Shown: in pieces, positions 1-7,403 of the stretch | Position numbering within the stretch: position 1 is the first letter of the stretch | How the letters are laid out: each line of letters begins with the position of its first letter | Assembly: GCA_017618435.1 (NCBI GenBank) | Contig: JAFZUH010000278.1 | Coordinates: forward strand, 1 to 18,090 | Reading direction: 5' to 3' | Source: Bacteroidales bacterium | GTDB taxonomy: Bacteria > Bacteroidota > Bacteroidia > Bacteroidales > WCHB1-69 | DNA length: 18,090 nt | Made by a program: the position numbers and the translations under genes | The notes under the pieces: generated by a model | What the model saw: the letters and a program-made list of their open reading frames with translations, nothing else | What the model was told of the DNA's origin: nothing | Databases searched by the model: none

Positions 1-2489
1 ACATCGTAATATCCGTCAATAAAATCCATCATGATTTTTTCCAACACATCACCATTCATTTGCCCATGAGCCACAACAACTCTTTTGTCGGGAAAATGAT
101 TTTGTATCAGAGCCGCAATTTCAGCAATATTTTGTATTCTGTTGTGAACGACAAACACTTGCCCACCTCTATACAACTCATATTCAACAGCCTTAAAAAC
201 AGTCTGTTCGTTAAAAGTTTGCACCGAAGTTTCTATCGGATAACGATTCAAGGGAGGTGTTCTCATTATAGAAATATCTCTTGCTCCCATCAAAGAAAAT
301 TGCAAAGTTCTCGGAATAGGAGTTGCTGTCATTGTCAAAGTGTCCACATTCACTTTTAATGTTCTCAGTTTTTCTTTGGATCCGACACCGAATTTTTGTT
401 CTTCATCAACAATAAGCAAACCCAAATCTTTAAAAACCACATCTTTGCCGAGCAATTTGTGCGTACCGATAATTATATCCAATCTGCCTTCTTGCAGGGC
501 TTTCAACGTTTCTTTTTGTTGTTTTGCCGATTTGAACCTATTGATATAATCCACACTGCAAGGCAAATTGGCCAACCTATCACGGAAAGTGTTATAGTGC
601 TGCAGGGCCAAAACCGTTGTCGGCACCAAAACAGCCACTTGTTTGCTGTCGCAAACCGCCTTAAATGCAGCACGAATCGCTATTTCCGTTTTTCCGAAGC
701 CGACATCACCGCATATCAGTCTATCCATGGGGAAATTGGCTTCCATATCCGCTTTTACCTCTTTGGTCGCCTTTAATTGGTCCGGAGTATCTTCATAAAC
801 AAAAGAGGCTTCCAGTGTCGTTTGCATATAATTATCGGGAGAAAAAGCAAAACCTTGTGCAGCCTTGCGTTCGGCATATAATTTTGCCAAATCAAAAACC
901 AATTGCTTTACTTTTGTTTTTGTTTTCTCTTTTATTTTCTGCCAACTATTGCTTCCCAAACGTGTCAATGTCGGTTCAACGCCGTCTTTACCACTATATT
1001 TGGCAATTTTATACAAAGAATGGATACTTACATATAAAATATCGTTATTTTTATAAATAATTTTTATGGCTTCCTGTTTTTTCCCTTGTATTTCAATCTT
1101 TTCCAAACCGGCATATTGCCCTATACCGTGGTCTATATGGGTGATATAATCCCCTTCTTTCAAGTCGTACAACTCTTTCAAAGTCAACGATTCCGACTTT
1201 TTATACTTATCTTCTATTTTATACCGATAATAACGATTAAAAACCTGATGATCAGTATAAAATGCTATTTTTGTATCTTGGTCAACAAAACCTTCATGCA
1301 AGGGGAAATTGACATATTTCACCATTTGATTTTCAAATACATTTTTTTCTTCTGCCGTATAAATATCATATTGAGCATCAGTTTCTATCAAATCTCTGAT
1401 GATATTCCTCATTCTCATTGACTGATTTTCATTGGCGGAACTGAAAATGACAAGAAAACCCGCTTGATAATATGAAATCCAATTATCCAACAGCATTTTA
1501 AATTGCTTATTGACAGATATTTGAGATGTAATTTGAAAAGACAATTCAAAATCAGAGGCAGCATAAGCGTTTTTCCCGAACTCCAACAAAGCAAAATCCA
1601 GTATTTTTCTTCTAAAATAGGTAATATCTATATATCTGTTATTATTTTCAACGGAAGATATTTCTGTTTCCAAACATCTCGCTATCTCGTGTTCACAAAC
1701 CGCAATATCGTCAGCCCAAATAATGGTATTTTTCGGCAAAAGTGCAAAAAAATCTGTTCGGGCTTGCTGTTCTCCCGATTTAGAAAATACATCAGGAGAA
1801 ATGATAATTTCCTCTATTTTTTGTTGGGTTAATTGTGTTTCAATGTCAAACAATCGCAATGATTGAATTTTATCTCCATCAAATTCAATTCTGACAGGAT
1901 TTTCGTGAGCATAGGTAAACACATCTATCAATCCCCCTCTTAATGTATATTGCCCCGGGCGGACTACAAAATCAGCATATTCAAATTCAAAATCAGACAA
2001 TTGTTCCAAAACGGTATCCATAGAACAAATTTCGCCAACTTTTACTAATAATTGTGCTTTTTCTGTATCTCGATTGTCAATAATGGTTTCACAAACGGCT
2101 TCCATATAGGAAACTATCAATAAGGGTTGGATACATTGTATTTTAATTAAAACATTGTTTCTCAATAAATTATTATAATAATCTATTTTATTTGACTGAT
2201 GTTTGTCATCAGCATAAAACAGCACTTTTTTATCCTGAATATCAATATTTTGTTCTTGAAATATTTGTTCCAAATCAGAAAACAGCAGAGATGCCTTTTC
2301 TTTATCGGGTAACAGGCATAAATGAGTAGCATTGGTTTTTGAAAACATGGCAGCCACACAAAAACTTAATCCTCCCCCTTGTAAGCCTGATAACTTGGCA
2401 TGCAAAAAAGGCTTTTTTGACAAAGCCTCTTGTAAAAGATGCAAGTTGTCGTTTTCTTTATAGACTTGTAATATTTCTTCAATTTTCAT
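1..2489 (-). CDS. mfd: Transcription-repair coupling factor Mfd (C-terminus cut off by the window edge)
   Basis: Mfd is an ATP-dependent DNA translocase that removes RNA polymerase stalled at lesions and recruits UvrA to the template strand. The minus-strand frame from the ATG at 2489 is open to base 1, giving 829 codons of a protein usually about 1100 long. Visible in order: an N-terminal UvrB-like region (LSGLQGGGLSF near residue 33, then the FVVRPGQYTLRGGLIDVF segment near residue 175); the polymerase-interaction region (GDYITHIDHGIGQYAGLEK near residue 445); SFVYEDTPDQLKA before the helicase core; Walker A GDVGFGKTE near residue 597; the DEEQ box near 694; and TMTATPIPRTL (motif III) near 720. 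The second RecA lobe is cut soon after VVAHGQM, so motifs V and VI and the C-terminal domain lie outside. The start codon overlaps the end of the upstream lipoprotein gene by 11 bp, so the two are probably translationally coupled. Identification is secure. Confidence 0.96.
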   Translation of the reverse strand, partial: MKIEEILQVYKENDNLHLLQEALSKKPFLHAKLSGLQGGGLSFCVAAMFSKTNATHLCLLPDKEKASLLFSDLEQIFQEQNIDIQDKKVLFYADDKHQSNKIDYYNNLLRNNVLIKIQCIQPLLIVSYMEAVCETIIDNRDTEKAQLLVKVGEICSMDTVLEQLSDFEFEYADFVVRPGQYTLRGGLIDVFTYAHENPVRIEFDGDKIQSLRLFDIETQLTQQKIEEIIISPDVFSKSGEQQARTDFFALLPKNTIIWADDIAVCEHEIARCLETEISSVENNNRYIDITYFRRKILDFALLEFGKNAYAASDFELSFQITSQISVNKQFKMLLDNWISYYQAGFLVIFSSANENQSMRMRNIIRDLIETDAQYDIYTAEEKNVFENQMVKYVNFPLHEGFVDQDTKIAFYTDHQVFNRYYRYKIEDKYKKSESLTLKELYDLKEGDYITHIDHGIGQYAGLEKIEIQGKKQEAIKIIYKNNDILYVSIHSLYKIAKYSGKDGVEPTLTRLGSNSWQKIKEKTKTKVKQLVFDLAKLYAERKAAQGFAFSPDNYMQTTLEASFVYEDTPDQLKATKEVKADMEANFPMDRLICGDVGFGKTEIAIRAAFKAVCDSKQVAVLVPTTVLALQHYNTFRDRLANLPCSVDYINRFKSAKQQKETLKALQEGRLDIIIGTHKLLGKDVVFKDLGLLIVDEEQKFGVGSKEKLRTLKVNVDTLTMTATPIPRTLQFSLMGARDISIMRTPPLNRYPIETSVQTFNEQTVFKAVEYELYRGGQVFVVHNRIQNIAEIAALIQNHFPDKRVVVAHGQMNGDVLEKIMMDFIDGYYD

Positions 2490-3123
2490 CTAAACTATTG
2501 TTTTCAAAATGATTGATTATCGGAACAAAGGTATTTGTATCAAAAAAAGCGGCAAATTGCATACTCTGATATTGTTTACCATTGACAGAAAAAATATCTG
2601 TCTGCACAGCATCATTAAACAAATGCCAGAGCATTTCTGTACAATAAAAAGCACTTGTATCTTCAAAATCAAACTGATTGTCAAAAGGAATTTTGCGTTG
2701 TAAATACGTTTCGGCTTGTCGGGTTAAATGTTGTGCCAAATCTTCGTTTGCTACAATTAAACGATGACGTAGTACAATAATGGTATTTTGTTTGGCATCT
2801 CTCACAAATACAGATAATTTGTCTTTCTGCATACCATCTGTTTCAGACAAGGCGTTTGAAACGGTATGGATAACAGAAAACGAGCCATCTTTCTCTTGTA
2901 CGACTATTCCGCAATGCGAAACAGGATACTTGTCTTTGGATATTTTCGCTATTACATCACTAATTACACCAAAACCATGTCGCAAAATAACATCACCAGA
3001 ATTCAATCGCTGTATTTCTTCTGAAGAAAGCACATCGGGTACATTTTTTTTATAATGAAAAGTGCGACCGCAAGCACTCAATATTATAATCATAAAAAAC
3101 AACAAAATGTTTTTCATATTCAT
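2479..3123 (-). CDS. Lipoprotein of the YiiX/YaeF permuted papain-like amidase type
   Basis: A predicted outer- or periplasmic-face lipoprotein: MNMKN, a hydrophobic stretch, then the lipobox LSAC, giving a mature N-terminal Cys. The body resembles permuted NlpC/P60-like (papain-fold) hydrolases of the YiiX/YaeF/DUF830 type: GDVILRHGFG early, SHCGIVV with a candidate catalytic His, and FYCTEMLWHLF late with a candidate nucleophilic Cys followed by Glu. That Cys-late, His-early order is what circular permutation predicts. The family cleaves amide or ester bonds in cell-wall or lipid substrates; the actual substrate here cannot be read from sequence. The frame opens at an ATG at 3156 (225 codons), but that codon lies inside a terminator stem and would add 11 residues ahead of the signal peptide. 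I chose the ATG at 3123 (214 residues); the ATG at 3117 is also possible. The gene overlaps mfd by 11 bp. Confidence 0.8.
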   Translation of the reverse strand: MNMKNILLFFMIIILSACGRTFHYKKNVPDVLSSEEIQRLNSGDVILRHGFGVISDVIAKISKDKYPVSHCGIVVQEKDGSFSVIHTVSNALSETDGMQKDKLSVFVRDAKQNTIIVLRHRLIVANEDLAQHLTRQAETYLQRKIPFDNQFDFEDTSAFYCTEMLWHLFNDAVQTDIFSVNGKQYQSMQFAAFFDTNTFVPIINHFENNSLDEN

Positions 3124-3156
3124 TAAAAATGGCTGTCTGAAAAACCAAACAGCCAT
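3124..3156 (-). terminator. Hairpin terminator between the DUF4878-like gene and the amidase-like gene
   Basis: On the minus strand ATGGCTGT (3149-3156) pairs exactly with ACAGCCAT (3129-3136) across a 12-nt loop, and two further loop pairs are possible. It is followed by TTTT and then AATG. It lies 30 bp past the stop of the DUF4878-like gene. The T run is short, so termination may be partial, letting some transcription continue into the amidase-like gene and mfd. The right half of the stem contains the most upstream ATG of the next frame. Confidence 0.65.
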
Positions 3157-3186
3157 GTGTTATTTTATTTATAGTTTAAGTATATA

Positions 3187-3666
3187 TTAGTTTTCTTCGG
3201 ATTCATCTTCTATTGGGAAATCACCCTCAAATTCTTCCTGTGCAACCTCCTCATCCGAATCTGTTTCTGTTGGCCAATTTTCATCTTTTCCCGTATCAAC
3301 CAACCATTGATTATCCACTTTTTTCAAAGTAAGACTACCTTGTTCAACAATACTTTCATTGTTTTCATTTCTAACGAGGTCACAAGTACAAACGGCAATT
3401 GTTTTATCTTCATTGTATTCCACTTGAATATTATCAACTTCCACTTTTATTTTTTCCAACCCTTCACCATTAGTCTGAGACAATATTTTTTGTATTGTCT
3501 GATAATACTCTTTCTTTTCAGGAGTTACATACTTTTGAATATTTTCAAAATCGTTGTTAAAATAACATTCATAGTAACTCTTTACAACTTCTTCCGGAGA
3601 AGCGGTCTTTTTACAAGACACACATACCAAAGCAATAACTGCCGTAAATAACAAAATCTTTTTCAT
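3187..3666 (-). CDS. Small DUF4878-like (NTF2-fold) lipoprotein
   Basis: A 159-residue predicted lipoprotein: MKKILLFTAVIALVCVSC is a signal peptide ending in a lipobox-type VSC, so the mature protein would begin at Cys18. The next part (SPEEVVKSYYECYFNNDFENIQKYV, a spacer helix, then alternating strands ending LTLKKVDNQWLVDTGK) matches the pattern of DUF4878/NTF2-like lipoproteins common in Bacteroidota, whose biochemical role is unknown. The last 30 or so residues are strongly acidic (DSDEEVAQEEFEGDFPIEDESEEN) and probably disordered. The start lies 18 bp after the foldase stop codon on the same strand, so the two genes are likely co-transcribed, with a terminator following this gene. The role is unassigned; envelope location is supported by the signal peptide and by its neighbour. 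Confidence 0.82.
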   Translation of the reverse strand: MKKILLFTAVIALVCVSCKKTASPEEVVKSYYECYFNNDFENIQKYVTPEKKEYYQTIQKILSQTNGEGLEKIKVEVDNIQVEYNEDKTIAVCTCDLVRNENNESIVEQGSLTLKKVDNQWLVDTGKDENWPTETDSDEEVAQEEFEGDFPIEDESEEN

Positions 3667-3684
3667 TTTTCTTATTTTTTTAAA

Positions 3685-5832
3685 TTAAAATGCTATTGAA
3701 CGATTATCTTCTATTTTCACCATTTTTTGCAAAGTGGTATTCAAACTTCTTTGAACACGATTGTTGAACATCATTTCGCGTTGTTCTGCCATCATTTGTT
3801 TTTGAGCGTTCAAATCTTCTTCACCAATTGTTTTTGAAGAATTGTCAATTTTCGTTACCTTAATCAAGTAAACCCCCATTTCTCCATCAGCAACAAATTG
3901 ATAATTGGCTTTTTGTCCGAACAAATTACCTATTATTTTTTGTTCCGGTCCATAATGTGAGAAATTATAATCTGCAAAAGAAGTTTGGATTCCTTTTTGT
4001 GCTTCCACTGCATATTTTTCAGCGATAGCCGACAATGTCATGCCTGCTTTCATGTCTTTTGTGAGCATATCACGCAAGATTGCTGCCTTTTTATCACGTT
4101 TTGCCATTGTTTCAGCATAACTTCTTATTTGTTCCTGTTCCAAAGACATATATCCTTTCGGATAAATACCCTTGAGAGCCACAACAATAAACATATCTTC
4201 CAAAGCATATACATTTGAAATATCCCCTTGTTTGGTTTTGGAATCATATATCCATCTTACAATTTCTCTGCCATTAACAGTCATACCCGGCAAATTGAAA
4301 GTCATCGGTTCAACTCTTTCGAAAGAACGTTTGTTTAAGTTTTTGTCTACAACAGCCTTGTCAAAATCTGCCAAAGATGCCAAACCATTGACAAAAGTAT
4401 GTGCTTGGCTTTCCAAATTATCTATAGATTCTTGAGAGGCGGCAATTTCTTTTTTACCAATAGCAACCTGTATTTTGCGTACCGGTGTTGATTGGCTTTC
4501 ACATTTTACCACCAAAGTATAACCATACATTGGTACATCAAAAGTGAAAACATCACCCACTTTACCTTTCATAATAGAATCAAACATGTATTGCGTAGCG
4601 GGTTCACCGTCTATCAAATCCATACGACCGGAATCCTGTTGTTGAGCCATAGGATAATCGGAAAACATTTCTGATACCGCATTAAAATCAGCCATTGTTT
4701 TAGCAGCAGTAATCGCACTGTCCAATTTGGCCTCATATTCCGCTTTGGTACGGGTTATTTGTTGGTTTTTGTCTGTTGTGATAACAAAAGAAGCCACCGA
4801 TAACGTATCAGGACGCATGCGGGCATTCAACAATTTTGCAAATGTCCAATAATCTCCATCAACAAAAGGAGGTACCAATGCACCCTCTTGTGCATTAAAC
4901 AACATTGTATCTATGGCCGGTTGCAATTCACCTTGTTTAAAATAAGTACTGTCAAAACGAGATAAAGGCATTCTGTTTACAAAATCTTGAGGACGTTCAC
5001 TTGCAGCAAATTCCTCATACATTTTCATCACCTCATTTTCTATATTCTGCAAATCCGTCATAGTGGGTTCTATTTTAAAGATAACATATTCCACTTCGCG
5101 ATATTCTTTATCTTGTACAAAGCGATATTTGTTTTCGTTATACCATTTTTCTATGTCTGCTTCGGTAACTTTTATTTTATCATCACTGACAAATTCATTG
5201 CTATAAGGCACTTGAAGCACATCAATGGTAGCCGTAAGATTATTTTCCGCTTCTTCTTTTTGTACAAATGCTGTCGGCATATAGAAAGATTTGGTAATTA
5301 AATTGACATATTTATTGGTAGCGATTTCTCTTTCTATATAATGTTCCAACTCCATATAACGACTTCTGACCGTACTGTCATATTGGTCCATATTATCCAA
5401 AAATTGATTGGCTAACTGCATATTATAAGATGTGCCGTCAGAGAAGAAAGTTTGAGCATATTCATGTGCATTGGGACCGGAAACCGCACCTCTTAACTCT
5501 TCTGCCGTAACTGTTATGCCAAGATAATCGGATTGTTCTGCTATCAAAACAGAATCTACCAACTGATTATACAACGCTGTTCCCACCTCATAATCTTCTT
5601 GTTGGGAAAGTGTTTGCTGACCAGAATTAATTCTGTAACGCTCTTTCATTTCCTCCAATTGAGTTACATATTCATTATATGAAATATTACTCTTACTTAT
5701 TCTGAGAAATTTGTCATACAAAGTATTTGATCTTCTTTTAGAGAAATCCCCTAAAATAAATGCTAATAATGCAACTGCTACAACGATAAGCAAAATTGTT
5801 GAATGTTTTCTAATGGAACCTATTGCTGCCAT
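3685..5832 (-). CDS. PpiD/SurA-like membrane-anchored periplasmic foldase (peptidylprolyl isomerase family)
   Basis: A 715-residue protein with a short cytoplasmic N-terminus, one membrane span (STILLIVVAVALLAFILGDF, about residues 11-30) and a large periplasmic region, the PpiD layout. Residues about 35-240 form the SurA_N-type chaperone part (NEYVTQLEEM, ALYNQLVDSVLIAEQSDYLGI). A parvulin-like domain lies at about 344-445 (PDTLSVASFVIT to YGYTLVVK), followed by a further helical and beta part. This family helps fold proteins leaving the Sec translocon. Parvulins normally carry a His in the first strand (consensus like xxHILI) and another in the last (GxHxI). Here the equivalent positions read SFVIT and GYTLVV, so both histidines seem absent and the domain may act only as a chaperone. 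It heads a leftward operon with the DUF4878-like lipoprotein. The start is supported by the signal-anchor placement and a -7 box 43 bp upstream. Confidence 0.88.
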   Translation of the reverse strand: MAAIGSIRKHSTILLIVVAVALLAFILGDFSKRRSNTLYDKFLRISKSNISYNEYVTQLEEMKERYRINSGQQTLSQQEDYEVGTALYNQLVDSVLIAEQSDYLGITVTAEELRGAVSGPNAHEYAQTFFSDGTSYNMQLANQFLDNMDQYDSTVRSRYMELEHYIEREIATNKYVNLITKSFYMPTAFVQKEEAENNLTATIDVLQVPYSNEFVSDDKIKVTEADIEKWYNENKYRFVQDKEYREVEYVIFKIEPTMTDLQNIENEVMKMYEEFAASERPQDFVNRMPLSRFDSTYFKQGELQPAIDTMLFNAQEGALVPPFVDGDYWTFAKLLNARMRPDTLSVASFVITTDKNQQITRTKAEYEAKLDSAITAAKTMADFNAVSEMFSDYPMAQQQDSGRMDLIDGEPATQYMFDSIMKGKVGDVFTFDVPMYGYTLVVKCESQSTPVRKIQVAIGKKEIAASQESIDNLESQAHTFVNGLASLADFDKAVVDKNLNKRSFERVEPMTFNLPGMTVNGREIVRWIYDSKTKQGDISNVYALEDMFIVVALKGIYPKGYMSLEQEQIRSYAETMAKRDKKAAILRDMLTKDMKAGMTLSAIAEKYAVEAQKGIQTSFADYNFSHYGPEQKIIGNLFGQKANYQFVADGEMGVYLIKVTKIDNSSKTIGEEDLNAQKQMMAEQREMMFNNRVQRSLNTTLQKMVKIEDNRSIAF

Positions 5833-5875
5833 AATATTTATTCGTTTTTTATGAATTAAAATTTAACACAATTTG

Positions 5876-5883
5876 CAAAAGTA
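5876..5883 (-). promoter_or_regulatory. Bacteroidota-type -7 box for the foldase operon
   Basis: The minus strand reads TACTTTTG, matching the TAnnTTTG consensus used by the Bacteroidota primary sigma factor, 43 bp upstream of the foldase ATG. No clean -33 TTTG stands at the expected spacing; the region there is a T-rich run. The A/T-rich leader has no Shine-Dalgarno sequence, as is usual in this phylum. Confidence 0.55.
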
Positions 5884-5971
5884 ATAAAAAAATCAATACG
5901 TATCTTAAAAAAGAAATTATTTTATTCGTGAAATATTAATTTTTCTGTATTTTTACAAAAGAAAATTTTAC

Positions 5972-5979
5972 TACCTTTG
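5972..5979 (+). promoter_or_regulatory. Bacteroidota-type -7 box for ackA
   Basis: TACCTTTG matches the TAnnTTTG consensus, 31 bp before the ackA ATG, in the divergent intergenic region. The upstream element is weak; a T-rich stretch around 5941-5955 sits at about the right distance. The leader to the start codon is A-rich (TAAAAAATAAAGAAACGG). Confidence 0.6.
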
Positions 5980-6010
5980 CAATTATTAATAAAAAATAAA
6001 GAAACGGAAA

Positions 6011-7213
6011 ATGAAAATATTAGTTTTAAATTGTGGTAGTTCATCTATCAAATACCAATTGATAGATATGGCAAATGACGCCGAAGTAATGGCAAAAGGA
6101 TTAATGGAAAGAGTCGGTTTGGAAATGGGTGAATTTACCCACAAGGCCAAAGGTAAAGACAAATATTACACTCAAGTACCTATACCTTCACATGCAGCAG
6201 GTATCGAATTGTTATTACAAACCCTCACCAGCAAAGAATTAGGCGTTATTTCCGATTTGAATGAAATAGGTGCTTGCGGACATCGTGTTCCTCATGGCGG
6301 GGAATATTTCAAAACAAGTATGATTCTTGAAGATGAACAAATTGCAGAAATCGAAAAATTATGCACTTTGGCTCCTTTGCACAACCCCGGCAGCCTTGTC
6401 GGCATTAGAACAATGAAAAAATTGTTGCCAAATGTAAAGCATGTCGGTGTATTTGACACATCATTCCACCAAACCATGCCCGCTAAGGCTTATTTATATG
6501 CTCTCCCTTATGAATATTATACCAATGACAGAATACGCCGCTACGGATTTCACGGAACAAGCCATAAATATGTGGCTCCCAAAGCTGCCAATATGCTCGG
6601 TATGGATTGGAAAGACAAAAAAATTATTGTCTGCCATTTAGGTAGCGGTGCTTCTATTTGTGCCGTTGACCATGGTAAATCAGTAGATACCTCTATGGGA
6701 TTTACCCCCGTTGAAGGCTTGATAATGGGAACACGTTGCGGTGATTTGGACCTTGGTGCTTTGTTGTTTATCGGTGAAAAAGAAAATTTGACTTTCAAAC
6801 AATTAAATGACTTAATCAATAAAAAATCAGGGTTGAGCGGTATTTCTGGCGGCAAATCAGACATGAGAGACATTCGTGCAGGCAGAGATGCAGGCGATGA
6901 ACGTTGCACCCATGCTTTCAATATGTTCGCTTATCGCGTAAAGAAATATATCGGGGCTTATGTGGCTGCTATGAATGGCGTGGACATTATTGCTATGACA
7001 GGCGGAATAGGTGAAAACGCTTGGTTTATGAGAGAACCTATTTTGGAAAACATGGAATATCTCGGCATAAAATTGGACAAACAAGCCAATGAAAAGTTTG
7101 CAGGTTGTGATGGTATTATCTCTGCTGAAGACAGCAAAGTAAAAGTGCTTTCCGTTACGACAAACGAAGAATTGGTAATTGCTCAAGACACATACGCCTT
7201 GGCAACCAAATAA
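6011..7213 (+). CDS. ackA: Acetate kinase
   Basis: Acetate kinase interconverts acetyl phosphate plus ADP with acetate plus ATP in the cytoplasm, the energy-yielding last step of acetate fermentation. The 400-residue length is normal. Family motifs in order: NCGSSSIKYQL at residue 7 (catalytic Asn and phosphate-loop Ser), CGHRVPHGGEYF (substrate Arg), HNPGSL (His), VFDTSFHQTMP (Asp), RRYGFHGTSHKYV (His that supports the transition state), CHLGSGASICAV, GFTPVEGLIMGTRCGDLD (Arg), MTGGIGENAW (nucleotide site) and TTNEELVIAQDT (magnesium-binding Glu). All expected catalytic residues are present. HRVPHGG has Pro where HRVVHGG or HRIVHGG is more usual. The usual partner gene pta is not beside it in this window; the upstream neighbour is the divergent foldase operon and the downstream neighbour converges. 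It is probably a single-gene transcript with its own promoter and terminator. Confidence 0.98.
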   Translation: MKILVLNCGSSSIKYQLIDMANDAEVMAKGLMERVGLEMGEFTHKAKGKDKYYTQVPIPSHAAGIELLLQTLTSKELGVISDLNEIGACGHRVPHGGEYFKTSMILEDEQIAEIEKLCTLAPLHNPGSLVGIRTMKKLLPNVKHVGVFDTSFHQTMPAKAYLYALPYEYYTNDRIRRYGFHGTSHKYVAPKAANMLGMDWKDKKIIVCHLGSGASICAVDHGKSVDTSMGFTPVEGLIMGTRCGDLDLGALLFIGEKENLTFKQLNDLINKKSGLSGISGGKSDMRDIRAGRDAGDERCTHAFNMFAYRVKKYIGAYVAAMNGVDIIAMTGGIGENAWFMREPILENMEYLGIKLDKQANEKFAGCDGIISAEDSKVKVLSVTTNEELVIAQDTYALATK

Positions 7214-7240
7214 AAGAATCATCTTTGTATTTCATAGTAA

Positions 7241-7278
7241 GAAGGGGCTGTTATATATAACAGTCCTTTCTTTTTTTT
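7241..7278 (+). terminator. Intrinsic terminator of ackA
   Basis: A long inverted repeat is centred on the perfect 16-bp palindrome CTGTTATATATAACAG (7248-7263), extended outward by about seven more pairs including two G-U pairs (7241-7270), then eight T residues. It begins 27 bp after the ackA stop codon. The stem plus T run is a textbook rho-independent signal for the plus strand. Confidence 0.88.
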
Positions 7279-7352
7279 GTATTTATCAGGTAATCGGAAA
7301 AGCCGAAACAAATCCCAGCCAATAAACCGCTATTTTGACCTGTTTTCTTATA

Positions 7353-7380
7353 CAAAAAAAAGGCAGCACTATGGCTGCCT
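7353..7380 (-). terminator. Intrinsic terminator of the giant surface-protein gene
   Basis: On the minus strand AGGCAGC pairs with GCTGCCT across the six-base loop CATAGT, followed by a run of T residues (7354-7361). It lies 23 bp past the stop codon of the giant gene and faces the ackA terminator. The 70 or so bases between the two terminators hold nothing I can identify. Confidence 0.85.
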
Positions 7381-7403
7381 GCGTATTATATGACAACTTA
7401 AAC

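Noticed and set aside
60..1832. Plus-strand open frames of 60-131 codons across 1-1832
   Set aside because: They lie antisense to mfd, whose translation shows helicase motifs throughout. Their translations have no recognisable domains.
3985..5301. Plus-strand open frames opposite the foldase gene
   Set aside because: Cys- and His-rich translations without domain pattern, in the shadow of a well-supported minus-strand gene.
6292..7222. Minus-strand open frames opposite ackA (61-123 codons)
   Set aside because: ackA carries all family motifs; the antisense frames have no promoter, domain or independent support.
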